This document shows positions 1 through 5,999 of a DNA stretch of 21,963 bases, one piece after another. The DNA comes from an uncultured Clostridia bacterium. Lineage in GTDB: Bacteria; Bacillota; Clostridia; Christensenellales; Borkfalkiaceae. The notes beneath the pieces are model-generated. The model saw only the letters and a program-made list of their open reading frames with translations, searched no databases and was not told where the DNA came from. The number at the start of each line of letters is the position of its first letter. The first letter of the stretch is position 1. A program made the position numbers and the translations under genes. The DNA is taken from the NCBI GenBank assembly GCA_944369635.1, contig CALVXL010000099.1, forward strand, positions 1 to 21,963. The letters run 5' to 3'.

Positions 1-218
1 GAGAAGTTTTCAGAAGCGGCGTAACCTACCGCCGCGGACGCGGCAAAGTGTTTTATTTTCAGCCTGGGCACGAAACAAACGAATCGTATTATAACGAAAA
101 AGTGCGCCTGATTCTGCAAAACGCCGCAAATTGGGCGGCGCCCGCCGAGAAGATTGCCGAAAAACTGACCTGCCCGTGCGTGCCTGCGTTGGGAAATAAT
201 CAGGAGGGAAAGGCATGA
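1..218 (+). CDS. ThuA-like domain protein, C-terminal fragment
   Basis: This is the C-terminal 71 residues of a gene that begins before the window; the reading frame starts at base 3. The visible part includes RGKVFYFQPGHETNESYYN and NAANWAAP, which match by eye the end of the ThuA (trehalose utilisation) family, a glutamine-amidotransferase-like fold found in sugar operons. In rhizobia ThuA acts with ThuB on trehalose and related disaccharides, probably as 3-keto derivatives; the substrate here is unknown. Its TGA stop overlaps the ATG of the next gene (ATGA at 215-218), and a strong AGGAGGG ribosome site for that gene lies inside its last codons, so the two are probably translationally coupled. 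The neighbouring oxidoreductase and two isomerases support a role in glycoside or sugar oxidation. The family call is fairly secure; the substrate is inference. Confidence 0.8.
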   Translation, partial: EVFRSGVTYRRGRGKVFYFQPGHETNESYYNEKVRLILQNAANWAAPAEKIAEKLTCPCVPALGNNQEGKA

Positions 219-931
219 AATTTTCGGGACAGCTGTAGTCGTTAAGGGAGTACATAGCAGCAAACGGTCTGGAAAGCGCGCTGAAAATCATTTCCGAAGC
301 GGGCTTCGAGGGCGTGGAATTCGCAGGATTTTACAATAAAAGCGCGGAGGAGCTTTCCTCGCTCTTGCAAAAATACCGCCTTGCGGCGGTTTCCGCGCAC
401 ATCGGCAACGACGCGTTCGAAAAAGAGCTTCCCACGGTAAAAGCCCTCAACATAAAGGCGGTATGCGTGCCGTGGATCGGCTTCAATTGCGGGGCGGACG
501 TGCAAGAAGAATACGAAAAAACGCGCAGGACGTACGCGCTCGCGCGGGAAAACGGCATCGTGCTCGGCTATCATAATCACGCGCACGAATTTATCGGCGG
601 AAGCGATTATGTCAAGGGCATTGCCGACGCTGTGAAGGGATTAAAGCTCGAACTCGACGTGTTCTGGCTGGCGGTCGCGGGTATAAACGCCCTTTCGTAT
701 ATGGAAGAAGAAAAGGACAGGCTTTTGTTTTTACACATCAAGGAGTTGGGCGCGGACGGCGCGGACGGCGTCAATCCCGTCGTCGGGCAGGGGCTGGCGC
801 AGTGCGGCGCGGTCATGGAAAAGGGCAAGGCGCTCGGCGTGCCGTGGGCCATTCTGGAAGCGGAAAAAATCGGCATGGCGGAAGACAAATACCTCAGCGA
901 AAGCTGTAAATTCATGAAAAAATATCAATAG
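215..931 (+). pseudogene. Sugar phosphate isomerase/epimerase interrupted by amber codon 8
   Basis: Translation from the ATG at 215, which has an AGGAGGG site and overlaps the upstream stop, gives MKFSGQL, a TAG at 236-238, then SLREYIAANGLESALK and an intact reading frame to a TAG at 929-931. Related IolE/xylose-isomerase-like TIM-barrel proteins typically begin with a QLYSLR or QLYSVR motif, so the TAG replaces an expected tyrosine and is one base from TAC or TAT. The rest is full length (238 codons) and keeps likely metal-site motifs: YHNHAHEF, ELDVFW, FLHIKE and AILEAE. No good restart is visible. The first in-frame GTG, at 314, has a poorly spaced GAGGG and would lose the first strand and helix of the barrel. 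The gene is either freshly inactivated, affected by a sequencing error, or read through by a suppressor tRNA. Lack of other damage favours a recent change or an error. Confidence 0.85.
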
Positions 932-941
932 GAGAGGAAAG

Positions 942-2039
942 ATGAAAAAAGTTAAAATCGGAATTATCGGTTGCGGAGGGATTGCCAACGGCAAGCATAT
1001 GCCCGCCTATAAGGCGCTTGCCGATCAGGCGGAAATGGTGGCGTTCTGCGATATTATCGAAGAGCGCGCTTTGAAAGCGAAAAAGGACTACGGCGATAAA
1101 AACAGCAAGACGTATACCGATTACAGGGAACTTCTGAAGGATAAGGAAATCGACATGGTGTGCGTATGTACGCCCAACATTTCGCACAGCGAGATCACCG
1201 TCGCCGCGCTCGACGCGGGCAAGCACGTCATGTGCGAAAAACCCATGGCAATCAATTACGAAGAGGCGAAAAAGATGATCGACGCGAAAAACCGCAGCGG
1301 AAAACTTCTGACCATCGGCTATCAGAACCGCTACCGCGCCGAAGTACGGTATTTAAAAGAAGAAGCGGAAAACGGCACGTTCGGCGATATATATTTTGCG
1401 CGAGCAAAGGCGGTGCGCCGCCGCGCCGTACCCACGTGGGGCGTGTTTTTGGATGAAGAAAAGCAGGGCGGCGGGCCACTGATCGATATCGGTACGCATT
1501 CTCTCGATATTACGCTTTACGTAATGAACAACTATAAACCGAAATACGCCGTCGGCACGACCTATCATAAACTCAATAACGATACGAAAACGGGCAATAT
1601 CTGGGGCGATTGGGATCCGGAAAAATTCACGGTGGAAGACAGCGCGTTCGGTTTCGTCGTCATGGAAAACGGCGCAACCGTTTCCGTAGACGCCAGCTGG
1701 GCGCTCAATTATGCAAACCCGGGCGAAGCGCAGACGCTGATCTGCGGCACCAAAGCGGGCGCGGATATGGAAGTAGACGGCACGAAACTTCGCATCAACG
1801 GCGTAAAGAACGGCAGACAGTATATCGCCGTTCCCGATTTCAGCGCGGGCGCGGTGGACTTTTTTGAAGGCAACGCCGATCTCAGCAAGCCGCACGTTTA
1901 CGAAGCGCAGGTGTTTCTGAACGCCATAAACGGCAAGGGCAAGCTCGTGGTGGAACCCGAACAGGCGATCGTCGTCACGCGTATTCTGGACGCGATCTAT
2001 CTTTCCGCAAAGACGGGCAAACCCGTTTATTTCGATTAA
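942..2039 (+). CDS. Gfo/Idh/MocA family NAD(P)-dependent oxidoreductase
   Basis: This 365-residue protein has the usual length and two-domain layout of the family. An N-terminal Rossmann fold opens with GIIGCGGIANGKHMPAY. The cofactor-site motif EKP is at residues 99-101 (CEKPMA). The C-terminal domain carries GGGPLIDIGTHSLDI, with D182 and H186 at positions normally used for substrate and catalysis. Such enzymes oxidise or reduce a sugar or cyclitol hydroxyl using a nicotinamide cofactor in the cytoplasm. A GGAGAGG site lies just before the ATG, and only 10 bp separates it from the upstream isomerase, so it belongs to the same operon. With a ThuA protein and two epimerases nearby, oxidation of a glycoside to a keto-sugar is a reasonable inference; the exact substrate cannot be read from the sequence. 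Confidence 0.93.
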   Translation: MKKVKIGIIGCGGIANGKHMPAYKALADQAEMVAFCDIIEERALKAKKDYGDKNSKTYTDYRELLKDKEIDMVCVCTPNISHSEITVAALDAGKHVMCEKPMAINYEEAKKMIDAKNRSGKLLTIGYQNRYRAEVRYLKEEAENGTFGDIYFARAKAVRRRAVPTWGVFLDEEKQGGGPLIDIGTHSLDITLYVMNNYKPKYAVGTTYHKLNNDTKTGNIWGDWDPEKFTVEDSAFGFVVMENGATVSVDASWALNYANPGEAQTLICGTKAGADMEVDGTKLRINGVKNGRQYIAVPDFSAGAVDFFEGNADLSKPHVYEAQVFLNAINGKGKLVVEPEQAIVVTRILDAIYLSAKTGKPVYFD

Positions 2040-2054
2040 AAGGGGGGTACGTGT

Positions 2055-3017
2055 ATGAAATTAGCGGTATTTTCCCCGGTATTCGGCAATAAGACGCTGG
2101 AAGAAGCGCTCAAATACCTTTCCGCAAAGGGCGTAGAGGGCATGGAACTCGGCGCGGGCGGATATCCGGGCAAGGCGCATGCCGACATTCTGGAACTTAA
2201 AAAGGACGCGAACAAGCGCGCCGCGCTCAAAGATCTGTTCGCCGAATACAATATGGAAATCTGCGCGCTTTCGGTGCACGGCAACGGCGTACATCCGCAA
2301 AAAGCGGCGGCGGACGCCGCCACGGCGGAACTCGAAGCGGCGATCGACGTTGCGGAAAAACTCGGCGTGAAAAAGGTCATAACCTTTTCAGGCTGTCCGG
2401 GCGACGGCAAAGGGGATATGCCCAACTGGGTGACGTGCCCCTGGCCCAATGAGTTTTCCGACGTTTTGCGTTATCAGTGGGAGGACGTGCTCATTCCCTA
2501 TTGGAAAATCCACGCAAAGCAGGCGGAGGAAGCGGGCGTGCAGATCTGTTTTGAAATGCATCCCGGTTTTTGCGTGTACAATCCCGAAACGCTTTTGAAG
2601 CTTCGCGACGCGGCGGGCAAAGCGTTGGGCGCGAACCTCGATCCTTCGCACCTGATCTGGCAGGGGATCGACGTGCCCGAAGCCATCCGTTATCTCGGCG
2701 ATGCTCTGTATTATTTTCATGCGAAGGATACCGCCGTCGACAAATTCAATACGGCGAAAAACGGCGTGCTCGATACCAAGCCTTATGCGGACGAAGCGCA
2801 CCGCTCGTGGATTTTCCGCACGGTCGGTTACGGTTCGGACGAAAAGTTCTGGAAGGATATATGCACCGCTTTGCGGCTCGTGGGGTACGATTACTATATG
2901 TCGATCGAGCACGAGGACAGCTTGATGACGCAGGAAGAAGGATTGGAAAAAGCCATTGCCTTCATGCAGAAAATCATGCTGAAACAGCCCAAAACCCGCG
3001 AAATGTGGTGGGTGTGA
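2055..3017 (+). CDS. Sugar phosphate isomerase/epimerase (TIM barrel)
   Basis: This is an intact 320-residue member of the AP-endonuclease-2/xylose-isomerase-like superfamily. The expected metal ligands are visible: E167 in EMHPGF, D196 and H199 in NLDPSH, H222 in FHAKD and E285 in SIEHED. These coordinate a divalent ion that promotes isomerisation, epimerisation or a related aldol/eliminase step. It starts 15 bp after the oxidoreductase with an AGGGGGG site and is the last gene before the terminator at 3041-3078. Unlike the upstream paralogue at 215-931 its reading frame is uninterrupted. The two are divergent, so it need not replace that gene. The large loop around residues 115-145 (FSGCPGDGKGDMPNW) may set substrate specificity. 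Substrate not assignable. Confidence 0.9.
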   Translation: MKLAVFSPVFGNKTLEEALKYLSAKGVEGMELGAGGYPGKAHADILELKKDANKRAALKDLFAEYNMEICALSVHGNGVHPQKAAADAATAELEAAIDVAEKLGVKKVITFSGCPGDGKGDMPNWVTCPWPNEFSDVLRYQWEDVLIPYWKIHAKQAEEAGVQICFEMHPGFCVYNPETLLKLRDAAGKALGANLDPSHLIWQGIDVPEAIRYLGDALYYFHAKDTAVDKFNTAKNGVLDTKPYADEAHRSWIFRTVGYGSDEKFWKDICTALRLVGYDYYMSIEHEDSLMTQEEGLEKAIAFMQKIMLKQPKTREMWWV

Positions 3018-3040
3018 GGAAAAACGGATTTAAATTTTTA

Positions 3041-3078
3041 TTTTCCGCGGCGCGTGCGCGCCGCGGAAAACTTTTTTT
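3041..3078 (+). terminator. Rho-independent terminator of the sugar operon
   Basis: A 13-bp perfect stem (TTTTCCGCGGCGC paired with its complement) around a GTGC loop is followed by C and seven T. It lies 23 bp after the second isomerase stop. The remaining DNA up to 3193 holds the promoter of the next gene and an AT-rich leader with nothing else recognised. Confidence 0.93.
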
Positions 3079-3096
3079 AAAAGTTCGTTCAATCGC

Positions 3097-3124
3097 TTGA
3101 CTCGCGCGTTTTGCCGTATATAAT
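3097..3124 (+). promoter_or_regulatory. Sigma-A type promoter of the permease gene
   Basis: TTGACT (3097-3102), a 16-bp spacer and TATAAT (3119-3124). It lies just after the operon terminator and about 70 bp before the permease start, predicting a leader of roughly 60 nt. Confidence 0.8.
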
Positions 3125-3193
3125 AAATTAAGGATAAAAAACATATAATAATAGGACTCTGTTTACTTAAAATTTATAAAAAACGGCGAAAAA

Positions 3194-4360
3194 ATGGCGG
3201 AACTTACTCAGGGGCAACGCGCTCCCGTCCGCAGGCACGCTTCTTTGAAAGCGGTAGCGGGCGCAATCAAAAACAACATCGTTTTAATCATAGCGGTCAT
3301 TGCCGCGGGCATAACCTGTATCTTCGTTCCCGTGGACGGGGAATACCTCGGCTATTTCGATTTCCGCACGCTGTCGTGTCTTTTCTGTACGCTGGCGGTG
3401 GTTGCCGCACTGAAAAACATTAAATTTTTCGTGTGGACGGCGGATATCATCGTCAGAAAATTCAAAAACGTGCGCAACGTCGTCATCGCGCTGGTGTTCG
3501 TCACTTATTTCGGTTCGATGATCATGGCAAACGACATGGCGCTCGTTACCTTTCTGCCCCTCGGCTATTTTGCGTTGGAATCCTGCGGGAGAAAAAAGCA
3601 CATGGCGTTTACTTTCGTCATGCAGAACGTCGCGGCAAACCTCGGCGGCATGCTCACGCCTTTCGGCAATCCGCAAAACCTCTATCTATATTCCTATTTC
3701 AATATTCCCGCGGGCAACTTTTTCGCCATTATGGCGATTCCGTTTGCCGTCGCGTTTGTCCTGATTTTAACGGTCTGTCTGTTCGTCAAAAAAGATCCTG
3801 CCGAAGTGCTTACGGGCGTGCAGGCAAGCCCGAGCGGCTGGCGTACGGCGGTTTATTTCGTGCTGTTTGCGCTCTCCGTCATGATCGTGTTCCGCGTGTT
3901 TCCGTATTATTACGGTCTGGGCGCAGTGGTGCTCGCTTTGCTTTTCCTCGACAGAAAGGCTTTTTTGAAAGTCGATTACGGTCTGCTTTTAACGTTCTGC
4001 GCGTTTTTTGTCTTTTCGGGCAATATGGCGCGGATCGACGTCGTGAAGGAGACGTTCGGCTATCTGATGTCGAAAGATCCGCTTTTGTTCGGAACGCTTT
4101 CGTGTCAGGTCATTTCCAACGTGCCGTCGGCGGTGCTCTTGTCCAAGTTCACGACCGATTATGCCGCGCTATTAATCGCCGTCAACATCGGCGGGCTGGG
4201 TACGCCCATCGCGTCGCTCGCCAGCCTTATTACCCTTTCCAATTACAAAAAACACGGCGACAACGTGAAAAAATACATAGGCATATTTTTGTTGATCAAC
4301 TTTTCGTTCCTTGCCGTTCTGTTGGGGACGGGTTATTTTGCGCTGGCGTTCGTTTTATGA
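3194..4360 (+). CDS. ArsB/NhaD/SLC13-like ion-transporter superfamily permease
   Basis: This 388-residue protein is strongly hydrophobic with about 10-11 predicted membrane segments. The pattern fits the ion transporter superfamily (ArsB, NhaD, CitM, DASS): two inverted halves, each with a re-entrant motif. The first half has ANDMALVTFLPLGY and GGMLTPFGNPQNLY; the second has FVFSGNMARID, QVISNVPSAVLL and GGLGTPIASLASL. The paired N-P/T-P motifs are typical of substrate and cation sites in this superfamily. Members move organic anions, arsenite or sodium/protons; which applies is unclear, and no arsR or carboxylate-metabolism gene is adjacent. It is monocistronic with its own promoter. The ribosome site before the ATG is weak (only A-rich sequence), so the start is the least secure part of the call. 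Confidence 0.85.
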   Translation: MAELTQGQRAPVRRHASLKAVAGAIKNNIVLIIAVIAAGITCIFVPVDGEYLGYFDFRTLSCLFCTLAVVAALKNIKFFVWTADIIVRKFKNVRNVVIALVFVTYFGSMIMANDMALVTFLPLGYFALESCGRKKHMAFTFVMQNVAANLGGMLTPFGNPQNLYLYSYFNIPAGNFFAIMAIPFAVAFVLILTVCLFVKKDPAEVLTGVQASPSGWRTAVYFVLFALSVMIVFRVFPYYYGLGAVVLALLFLDRKAFLKVDYGLLLTFCAFFVFSGNMARIDVVKETFGYLMSKDPLLFGTLSCQVISNVPSAVLLSKFTTDYAALLIAVNIGGLGTPIASLASLITLSNYKKHGDNVKKYIGIFLLINFSFLAVLLGTGYFALAFVL

Positions 4361-4369
4361 AAATAATGC

Positions 4370-4398
4370 TTTACAAAGCTTGCAGTATCTGCTAAAAT
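4370..4398 (+). promoter_or_regulatory. Promoter of the 41-residue peptide gene
   Basis: TTTACA (4370-4375), a 17-bp spacer and TAAAAT (4393-4398). It starts 10 bp after the permease stop, so the small downstream ORF has its own transcription signal. Confidence 0.7.
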
Positions 4399-4429
4399 AA
4401 AAACATACAAAAGAAAAGCGGGTGAAAAA

Positions 4430-4555
4430 ATGAAAAAAACATATTGCGCGCCCATGTTTACAATCAGGCGTTTTGATAAAGATGTGTTGCTCGAGTCGGC
4501 TGCATTTGCTTTCGACGGCGAGGATTTTTACAAATCGGATTTTTTCGGAAATTGA
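4430..4555 (+). CDS. Small protein of unknown function (41 aa)
   Basis: An ATG at 4430 preceded by a GCGGGTG ribosome site opens a 41-residue ORF beginning MKKTYCAPMFTIRRF and ending KSDFFGN. It contains one Cys, a basic N-terminal third and an acidic, Phe-rich C-terminal part; there is no signal peptide or membrane segment. The unit is self-contained: a promoter at 4370-4398 and a strong terminator at 4562-4604 flank it tightly. The opening MKK-Y-P pattern resembles short uncharacterised ORFs that I recall from Clostridia, but I cannot assign a family. Alternatives are a small regulatory RNA with an incidental ORF, or a peptide precursor; no modification enzyme is nearby. No function is proposed. 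Confidence 0.55.
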   Translation: MKKTYCAPMFTIRRFDKDVLLESAAFAFDGEDFYKSDFFGN

Positions 4556-4561
4556 AAAGAT

Positions 4562-4604
4562 AACATAAAAAGCGGGACCGCAAGGACCCGCTTTTTATGT
4601 TTTT
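4562..4604 (+). terminator. Strong, possibly bidirectional terminator
   Basis: A long stem pairs ACATAAAAAGCGGG with CCCGCTTTTTATGT around an ACCGCAAGGA loop, followed by TTTT. It ends the 41-residue peptide unit. The A-rich left arm gives a U-rich tail on the minus strand, so it could also end the convergent pentapeptide-repeat transcript. The 140 bp between it and 4747 holds no other recognised element. Confidence 0.85.
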
Positions 4605-4746
4605 AAAAGAATTTTTCCGCCGAAAAAATTTTTTAAGTAAAGAATTTCGTTCGGCAATAAGTTTTATGAAGAAATGATAAATTTTAAGAGCTCGTTTTTT
4701 TAACCCCTTTGCCGCGCCGTTATTTGCCTGATAAAAGGTTGCTTTT

Positions 4747-5331
4747 TCAGATCAGCCGAATGCCCAGAGAAAGGAGCATGCGCGCCGCCTGCGCGTAAGA
4801 AAATTGCGCGTTTTTCAACTTGCAGCTGTTCAGATCGATGTCGAAGCCCGCCGCGTTTTCGAAATTGCAGCCTTCCAGATTGCATGCGGAAAAAGAGGCG
4901 TCGGCAAAAGTACAATCGGAAAAATCGGAGTTTTTGACGTTGCTGTTGTTGAAATCGCAGCCGATAAAATTCGACTTTCGGAAATTTGTCTTTTTCATGT
5001 CAAAGCCGACAAACGGAACGTATTTGAACGTGCATCCTTCCGCCCGGGTGAAGGGCAGGGAAGGATTGACCTGCCCGTAACATTTTACGAGGGAAGCAAA
5101 GGAAAAATTTACGAACGCGCAATTTTCGAAGGCGGCGGAAAACATCAGACTGTGGCGGAATTTCACATTGACGAATCGGCAGGAAAGAAACGTTATGCCT
5201 TCAAAGCGGCAGGCGACGAATTCCGTGTCCTCGAATTTGCAGTTTTTGAAAATGCAGTCGGTAAACTCCGCTTCCCGAACTCTCTTTTCGTGCATGGATT
5301 TGTTTTCAAAGGTTTTATCTATGTATTCCAT
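4747..5331 (-). CDS. Pentapeptide-repeat protein
   Basis: Starting at the minus-strand ATG at 5331 gives 194 residues dominated by tandem A(D/N)LXX-like pentapeptides, for example TDCIFKNCKFEDTEFVACRF near the N-terminus and SDFSDCTFADASFSACNLEG near the C-terminus. The central Phe or Leu recurs every five residues. Such proteins form a right-handed quadrilateral beta-helix. Some (Qnr, MfpA) bind DNA gyrase, but most have no known role and nothing here points to gyrase. A longer start at 5379 exists (16 extra residues), but a promoter lies between the two starts and its -10 box ends six bases before the ATG at 5331, so I prefer the shorter form. Neither start has a clear ribosome site. The protein ends with a short hydrophobic tail, MLLSLGIRLI. 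It is a single gene facing away from marR. Confidence 0.85.
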   Translation of the reverse strand: MEYIDKTFENKSMHEKRVREAEFTDCIFKNCKFEDTEFVACRFEGITFLSCRFVNVKFRHSLMFSAAFENCAFVNFSFASLVKCYGQVNPSLPFTRAEGCTFKYVPFVGFDMKKTNFRKSNFIGCDFNNSNVKNSDFSDCTFADASFSACNLEGCNFENAAGFDIDLNSCKLKNAQFSYAQAARMLLSLGIRLI

Positions 5332-5337
5332 ATTCTT

Positions 5338-5366
5338 ATCATAGCACACGCCGCCGCGGTAAACAA
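5338..5366 (-). promoter_or_regulatory. Promoter directly abutting the pentapeptide-repeat start codon
   Basis: On the minus strand: TTGTTT (5366-5361), a 17-bp spacer, TATGAT (5343-5338), then six bases (AAGAAT) and the ATG. With normal promoter geometry, transcription would begin at or within a base or two of the ATG, giving a leaderless message. No Shine-Dalgarno sequence is present. Confidence 0.55.
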
Positions 5367-5397
5367 CAAAATAATTCAAAAAAGGGCGCGCAAACGT

Positions 5398-5425
5398 TTG
5401 ACATCCGAAAAAAAATCGTTATAAT
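5398..5425 (+). promoter_or_regulatory. Near-consensus promoter of the marR-ABC operon
   Basis: A perfect TTGACA (5398-5403) and perfect TATAAT (5420-5425) are separated by 16 bp. Such a strong promoter is expected to be silenced by a repressor; a palindrome suited to MarR lies just downstream. Confidence 0.88.
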
Positions 5426-5441
5426 AAAAAAAAGACGGTTG

Positions 5442-5462
5442 ATTGTTAGCAAGCCTAACAAT
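5442..5462 (+). promoter_or_regulatory. Palindromic operator, probably for the adjacent MarR protein
   Basis: ATTGTTAG, five bases, then CTAACAAT: an 8-bp perfect inverted repeat beginning about 16 bp after the -10 box, inside the predicted transcribed leader. Length, symmetry and the TTAG/CTAA half-sites are typical of MarR-family operators. Its place between the promoter and marR suggests autorepression by blocking initiation or early elongation. Confidence 0.72.
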
Positions 5463-5489
5463 TAGGATACAAAACAATAGGGGGTAAAA

Positions 5490-5930
5490 ATGGATAAACG
5501 GAAAATCGGTTATGCGGTCAAAACGCTGGCGCGCATGATCGATAAAAAGATCGACGCATACGTTGCGGAGCTGAGCGGCGGAGAGCTTTCTGGCATGAAG
5601 GGGTGGATTTTGAGTTATATCTCGGTGCACGAAGGGGAGGCCGTGTTTCAGCGGGATATCGAGGCGGCGTTTTATATCAAGCGCCCTACGGCGACGGAGT
5701 TTTTGCAGAATCTGGAAGAAAGCGGGTACATTTGCCGCGTTCCCGTGCCGTACGACGCGCGGCTTAAAAAAATCGAGCTGACGGAAAAGGCGGAAGCGTT
5801 CAACGCGCGGCTTAAAAAGCAGATCGACGTTTTCGAAAAGAAACTGCGCGCGGGATTCGACGAAAAGGAGAGCGAAGATTTTGTGAATTACGTTGCGAGG
5901 TTTATCGGCAATCTCGGCGAAAAATTTTAA
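5490..5930 (+). CDS. MarR family transcriptional regulator
   Basis: This 146-residue protein has the MarR length and winged-helix layout: N-terminal dimerisation helices, a recognition region around IKRPTATEFLQNLEESGYI (about residues 68-86), a wing with VPYDARLKKIELT, and a C-terminal dimerisation helix. It has a good GGGGGT ribosome site. It is the first gene of an operon with two ABC exporter half-subunits, a common arrangement in Firmicutes in which the regulator represses its own drug or toxin exporter until a ligand binds. The palindrome at 5442-5462 is its likely operator. The inducing ligand is unknown. Confidence 0.93.
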   Translation: MDKRKIGYAVKTLARMIDKKIDAYVAELSGGELSGMKGWILSYISVHEGEAVFQRDIEAAFYIKRPTATEFLQNLEESGYICRVPVPYDARLKKIELTEKAEAFNARLKKQIDVFEKKLRAGFDEKESEDFVNYVARFIGNLGEKF

Positions 5931-5941
5931 TCGATAAAGCT

Positions 5942-5965
5942 GCCGCGCCCGCACGCGGGCGCGGC
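5942..5965 (+). other. GC-rich intercistronic hairpin without a U-tract
   Basis: A 10-bp perfect stem (GCCGCGCCCG with its complement) around a CACG loop lies between marR and the first ABC gene. It is followed by GTGAACAT rather than a run of T, so it is unlikely to be an efficient intrinsic terminator. It may set relative marR and transporter levels by partial termination or by stabilising RNA ends. Confidence 0.6.
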
Positions 5966-5999
5966 GTGAACATAAAAATAAACATAGAGGTGAGTAGAA

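Noticed and set aside
4804..5424. A 206-codon plus-strand open frame across the pentapeptide-repeat gene.
   Set aside because: The minus strand shows clear five-residue periodicity; the plus-strand product shows no domain and runs through the marR promoter.
5755..5818. A 16-bp direct repeat (ACGCGCGGCTTAAAAA) in marR.
   Set aside because: It is in frame and encodes two ARLKK segments 16 codons apart in the wing and following helix; most simply a coding coincidence.
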